A DNA stretch of 27,262 nucleotides from Isotricha intestinalis (lineage: Eukaryota > Ciliophora > Litostomatea > Vestibuliferida > Isotrichidae): positions 1 to 27,262 of the forward strand of contig JAJJLU010000045.1 in NCBI GenBank assembly GCA_023807065.1, in the 5' to 3' direction. The notes beneath the pieces are model-generated. The model did no database searches. It was not told where the DNA came from and saw only the letters and a program-made list of their open reading frames with translations. Shown in pieces: positions 24,399-27,262 of the stretch; within the stretch, counting starts at the first letter, position 1, and each line of letters starts with the position of its first letter. A program made the position numbers and the translations under genes.

Positions 24399-25436
24399 TT
24401 ACATTTCATTTTTTAAATAATCGATTCTAGCATTTAACCAATTAACTTCGTTTTCAAAGCTTCCATAAAAATTTTCTTGTAAAACATCTCTTAGTTTAGT
24501 AAATCTATCAAAAACAACAGTAGCATTTTTCATTCTTGAATTAGAAATATCTTTTCCTTTAGAATTAATATTAGTAATTAATTTCCTTAAACAAATAGGA
24601 CAAAGTTCAATAGGTTTATTATCAAATTCATTTAAAGAATTATGTCCATTCATAACACAAGAAAAAAAAACACAATTTTTCATTCCAAACATATGACAAA
24701 TTTCTTTAATAATAGCTTTACAAACTCTTTTTAAAATTAAAACATAAATTTTCATTTTTTGACTTTTTGTAATATCTTTTTTATCTTTATTAAATAAAGG
24801 ATCATATCTAGCAAAAGAAAAAATAGAAGTTCTTTTAGAAATATTTTTAGAGCCAAAAGTAGGTTTAAATATATTTTTCCCATTTTTATTAATAGATTCA
24901 ATATATAAATCAGTATCAATTAAACCAATTAAACAAAAAGCATCATTAGGTAATTCATTACTTAAAATATTCATTAATTGTTCACTATTAATTTGCATTT
25001 TTTTATCATCATCAGTTTTCACATCTACACCATTAAAATTAGATGATATTTCAATTAATCTAATTTTTAAACCATAAAAATAAGATTCACATAATAAAAA
25101 TATATTGGTTATAAAATCTTGATCCATAATTTCATTTGCTGAAAAACTTAATGGTGCAATATATATTATATCATGATTTTGATCTACTTGAATACAACCA
25201 TTTTGAATATATTCTTTGTATGTTTGACCATATTCTTTATGAGTCATTAACCAATCTCCTTCTTCTGGAACTTTTATTATATCATAAAATCTTTCATATG
25301 CACCCATTATCATTTTCTTATATAATATTGATTCTCCTTCTAAACCTATTGCACTTATTATTTCTTTTGGTAACGGACGTTTAAATTTAAATATTCCATA
25401 TGTTTTATTGTATTCGTCTTTTTCTTCTTTTTTCAT
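24399..25436 (-). CDS. Archaemetzincin-family protein (M54) with degenerate zinc site
   Basis: The 345-residue protein follows AMZ2 throughout: a DWLMTH segment, YIAPLSF, the YFYGLKIRLIE strand, DAFCLIGLIDTDLY, SIFSFARYDP, and the C-terminal zinc-binding core. Active archaemetzincins have HExxHxxGxxHC followed by a CxM motif and a CPxC pair. Here the core reads KEICHMFGMKNC (244-255). Glu245, His248 and Gly251 are kept, but the first ligand is Lys244 and the third is Asn254. The second, structural zinc site is intact: Cys255, Cys260 with Met262, and CPIC at 279-282, followed by LRKL. The fold should form, but peptidase activity is doubtful. The frame is undamaged, so it is maintained and not a decaying pseudogene. 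The ATG is in an A/T-rich context. Confidence 0.9.
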   Translation of the reverse strand: MKKEEKDEYNKTYGIFKFKRPLPKEIISAIGLEGESILYKKMIMGAYERFYDIIKVPEEGDWLMTHKEYGQTYKEYIQNGCIQVDQNHDIIYIAPLSFSANEIMDQDFITNIFLLCESYFYGLKIRLIEISSNFNGVDVKTDDDKKMQINSEQLMNILSNELPNDAFCLIGLIDTDLYIESINKNGKNIFKPTFGSKNISKRTSIFSFARYDPLFNKDKKDITKSQKMKIYVLILKRVCKAIIKEICHMFGMKNCVFFSCVMNGHNSLNEFDNKPIELCPICLRKLITNINSKGKDISNSRMKNATVVFDRFTKLRDVLQENFYGSFENEVNWLNARIDYLKNEM

Positions 25437-26478
25437 TTTTTTAAGAGATTGTTGTTTTTTGATTATTTTTTTTAATTTATTTTTTATTTATTTTTTATTA
25501 ATGGTAAACTTTTTATATGTTATTTATTTCTTTTTTTATATAATGATTTTGTTGTTTGTAAATTTTATGATGAGATAGTTTTGTTTATTTTCAAATCACT
25601 TTCATTTAATCATAAATGAGTTATTCTTAACAAAAAAATGAATTATCTTTAAATGAATTTTTAATATATATAAATCTTTAATGAATTTTATTTTATATTT
25701 GTTTAATCATTAATTTTAAATTTTGAAATCTTTTGATTTTTGATTCTTTTTCTTTTATTGTTTCTGAAATAATTATTTAAAATTTTTATTTATGTTTTTG
25801 TATTTATTTATGGATATAGCTTTCATCCAATTTATTCTTTTAATATATTTAACTTCATTTCATAATTTTTTCCACTTCATCCAAGCTTTCTTTAGATTTC
25901 ATACAATAACTAAATGAAAATAATTTATGTAAATGAATAAATTTGATTTTTAAATTAAAATAAATGTTTTAAATTATATTTTTTTTGAAAAAAGTTCAAA
26001 CTTTAATGTGTTATTGAATCAATAAATAATTAAAAAAGGAAAAAACGCTAAATCCTTATTTATTAAAATTAAATCACAAAACAATTCATGTCAAAATAAC
26101 AAAAATACAAAATACTATTATTAAGAAAACAAAATGTTGGAAAAAGGATTGAATATAGAATGAAAAGAATTAAGAATAAAAAAATAATAAAATAATATTT
26201 AGATTTTGGTACATGACAAGTCAGTTAGATTTAGAAAAATAATAACAATGAATATAAAAGATGGAAATTTTGTTTTTATTATTTTATAATATTACAAATG
26301 TTGAATATTGAATAACTTCAATACAACTATTATTTTATAAAAATTGCTTGAATTTTTAGTTTTAATTATTTTATAATAATTTCAGCAAAAAAATTATTAA
26401 AAAATATATGTCTGATTCAATAAAAGAATCGTAAATATATAAAAATAAATAACATTTTAAAGTTCAATATCATCTCAA
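25437..26478. other. Long divergent spacer, archaemetzincin-like / GTPase
   Basis: This 1042-bp region separates two divergently transcribed genes and should hold both promoters. Most of it is near-pure AT. Two stretches have visibly higher complexity: about 25690-25920 (with a 35-codon plus-strand frame from ATG 25810 to TGA 25917, and Lys/Glu-rich short frames on the minus strand), and about 26130-26280 (with short plus-strand coding-like frames around GGTACATGACAAGTCAG). Neither is a convincing gene. No tRNA or known small RNA was recognised. Confidence 0.5.
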
Positions 26479-27087
26479 ATGGATTTGAATCTAAAAGTAA
26501 TTTTATTAGGAGATACAACTGTAGGAAAAACATCAATATTTACTCAATATATAAAAAAAGAATTTCAAATCTCCACTTTGGCTACAATTGGAATGGATAA
26601 TACTAAAAAAACAATAAAATTAGACGGTAGAACAATAAATTTAAGTATTTTAGATACTCCAGGAAATCCAACTTTTAGAAATATAACTAAAAATAGTATA
26701 CGAAATTCTGATATAATAATTATTGTGTTTGATATCACAAATAAAAACTCTTTTGAAAATTTAGAAAAATGGTATAATTTCGTTAAAGAAACGTTGGATA
26801 TAGACAAAATTGTTGTTGGTATTGCTGCTAATAAAAATGATCTTGAAGAAAAAAGTGAAGTTACTCCTGATGAATATAATTCTTTTTCTCAAAATTATAA
26901 TGTAGATGTTTTTTCTGTTAGTGCTATAAATTATTCAATTATTGAAGAAATGTTTTTCAAATTAACTGAGAAATATTATAATTCGTTTTTAAAAGGAAAA
27001 GAACTTACTTTTTCATTAAATAGAAAATCTATTGTTTTAAAAAAATCTCATCATCATCATAATAAAAAAAAGTGTTGTAATATTTAA
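26479..27087 (+). CDS. Divergent Rab/Ras-like small GTPase
   Basis: The 202-residue protein has the small-GTPase motifs in order: P-loop GDTTVGKTS (11-19), switch I Thr36 in TIGMDN, DxxG as DTPGN (59-63), NKND (118-121), and SAI at about 143-145 in place of SAK. The C-terminus is basic (KKK) and ends CCNI, a CCxx/CaaX prenylation signal as in some Rabs, so it should be membrane-anchored. It departs from typical Rabs in switch II: WDTAGQE is replaced by LDTPGNP, so the catalytic Gln (Gln61 in Ras) is Asn63 and the Ala before Gly is Pro. Slow GTP hydrolysis or a changed GAP dependence is inferred. No specific Rab subfamily can be assigned. A four-histidine run near the tail is part of the hypervariable region. 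Confidence 0.9.
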   Translation: MDLNLKVILLGDTTVGKTSIFTQYIKKEFQISTLATIGMDNTKKTIKLDGRTINLSILDTPGNPTFRNITKNSIRNSDIIIIVFDITNKNSFENLEKWYNFVKETLDIDKIVVGIAANKNDLEEKSEVTPDEYNSFSQNYNVDVFSVSAINYSIIEEMFFKLTEKYYNSFLKGKELTFSLNRKSIVLKKSHHHHNKKKCCNI

Positions 27088-27223
27088 TTATTAATTTTTT
27101 AATCATTTAAAAAAAAATAATATATATAAATTTATTGAAAAGTAATTTATTTCTCAAGTTTATAATTTGTTATTTAAAACTTTAAAAATAATAAATATCA
27201 ATAAAAGAATTATCTTAAATTAT
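27088..27223. other. Right subtelomere and 3' flank of the GTPase gene
   Basis: These 136 bases lie between the GTPase stop codon and the telomere and are nearly pure A and T. They hold the GTPase 3' UTR and no other gene. They show no similarity to the left subtelomere on either strand, so there is no shared subtelomeric repeat. Confidence 0.6.
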
Positions 27224-27262
27224 GGGGATTGGGGATTGGGGAGTGGGGATTGGGGATTGGGG
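27224..27262. repeat. Right telomere, GGGGATT heptamer repeats with one variant
   Basis: Five heptamers in exact register run to the window end: GGGGATT twice, then one variant GGGGAGT, then GGGGATT twice, closing with a partial GGGG. The G-rich strand runs 5' to 3' toward the end, as telomerase-made DNA does. The unit differs from the Tetrahymena GGGGTT hexamer by one added A. Together with the left array it marks the window as a complete linear chromosome. Confidence 0.95.

Noticed and set aside
25810..25917. 35-codon plus-strand ORF as an annotated gene
   Set aside because: It is too short, ends in TGA unlike every gene here, and its strand is pyrimidine-rich; kept only as a finding.
27046..27060. 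Four-histidine run near the GTPase C-terminus as an engineered tag
   Set aside because: It sits within the natural hypervariable tail before a prenylation signal, in native codon usage, with no vector sequence.
196..27087. Reassigned ciliate genetic code
   Set aside because: No gene has in-frame TAA, TAG or TGA, and all end in TAA with family-consistent lengths.
1..27262. tRNA, rRNA, CRISPR arrays, transposons
   Set aside because: No GC-richer cloverleaf-like segment, spaced direct repeats, terminal inverted repeats or transposase-like frame was found on either strand.

Overview
This window looks like one complete, very AT-rich, gene-dense linear eukaryotic chromosome of about 27 kb. Both ends carry short telomere arrays of the same heptamer (CCCCAAT read inward from the left end, GGGGATT running out to the right end). 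In between lie nine intact protein genes, and one of them has a 55-nt GT-AG spliceosomal intron. All nine use the standard genetic code and all end in TAA. A G4-type telomere close to the Tetrahymena GGGGTT repeat, a gene-scale telomere-to-telomere molecule, extreme AT content and tiny subtelomeres suggest a ciliate macronuclear minichromosome. The absence of in-frame TAA, TAG or TGA rules out the common ciliate codes and points, by inference, to a standard-code lineage such as the litostomes (rumen trichostomes are AT-rich). The lineage is an inference; other AT-rich anaerobic protists are not excluded.

Layout, left to right. Telomere (1-18). A giant single-exon HECT ubiquitin ligase of 3911 aa (196-11931, minus). 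A PKA-type AGC kinase with one intron (12151-13189, minus). A sestrin homologue (13970-15640, minus). A WDR48/UAF1-like WD40 protein (15801-18218, minus). Across a 175-bp divergent spacer, a Vta1/LIP5 ESCRT cofactor carrying NPF repeats (18394-19575, plus). A coiled-coil protein with an F-box-like segment (19695-21374, plus), whose stop codon is followed by a perfect 13-bp hairpin. A PP4R1-like HEAT-repeat phosphatase subunit (21997-24288, minus). An archaemetzincin-family protein with a degraded zinc site (24399-25436, minus). A 1-kb divergent spacer with two higher-complexity islands. A divergent Rab/Ras-like GTPase (26479-27087, plus). Telomere (27224-27262).

There is no operon logic, but several genes touch common themes. 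The HECT ligase, the UAF1-like deubiquitinase cofactor, the F-box-like protein and the ESCRT factor Vta1 relate to ubiquitin and endosomal sorting. Sestrin, PKA and the PP4 regulator relate to nutrient and phosphorylation signalling. Chance co-location on one macronuclear molecule explains this as well as function does.

The most notable points are the heptameric telomere on a complete minichromosome, an archaemetzincin that has lost two of three zinc ligands and is probably a pseudo-protease, a protist sestrin that lacks the peroxidatic cysteine but keeps key leucine-pocket and GATOR2-contact positions, and EH-domain-ligand (NPF) repeats inserted into Vta1. No tRNA, rRNA, CRISPR array or transposon was recognised.
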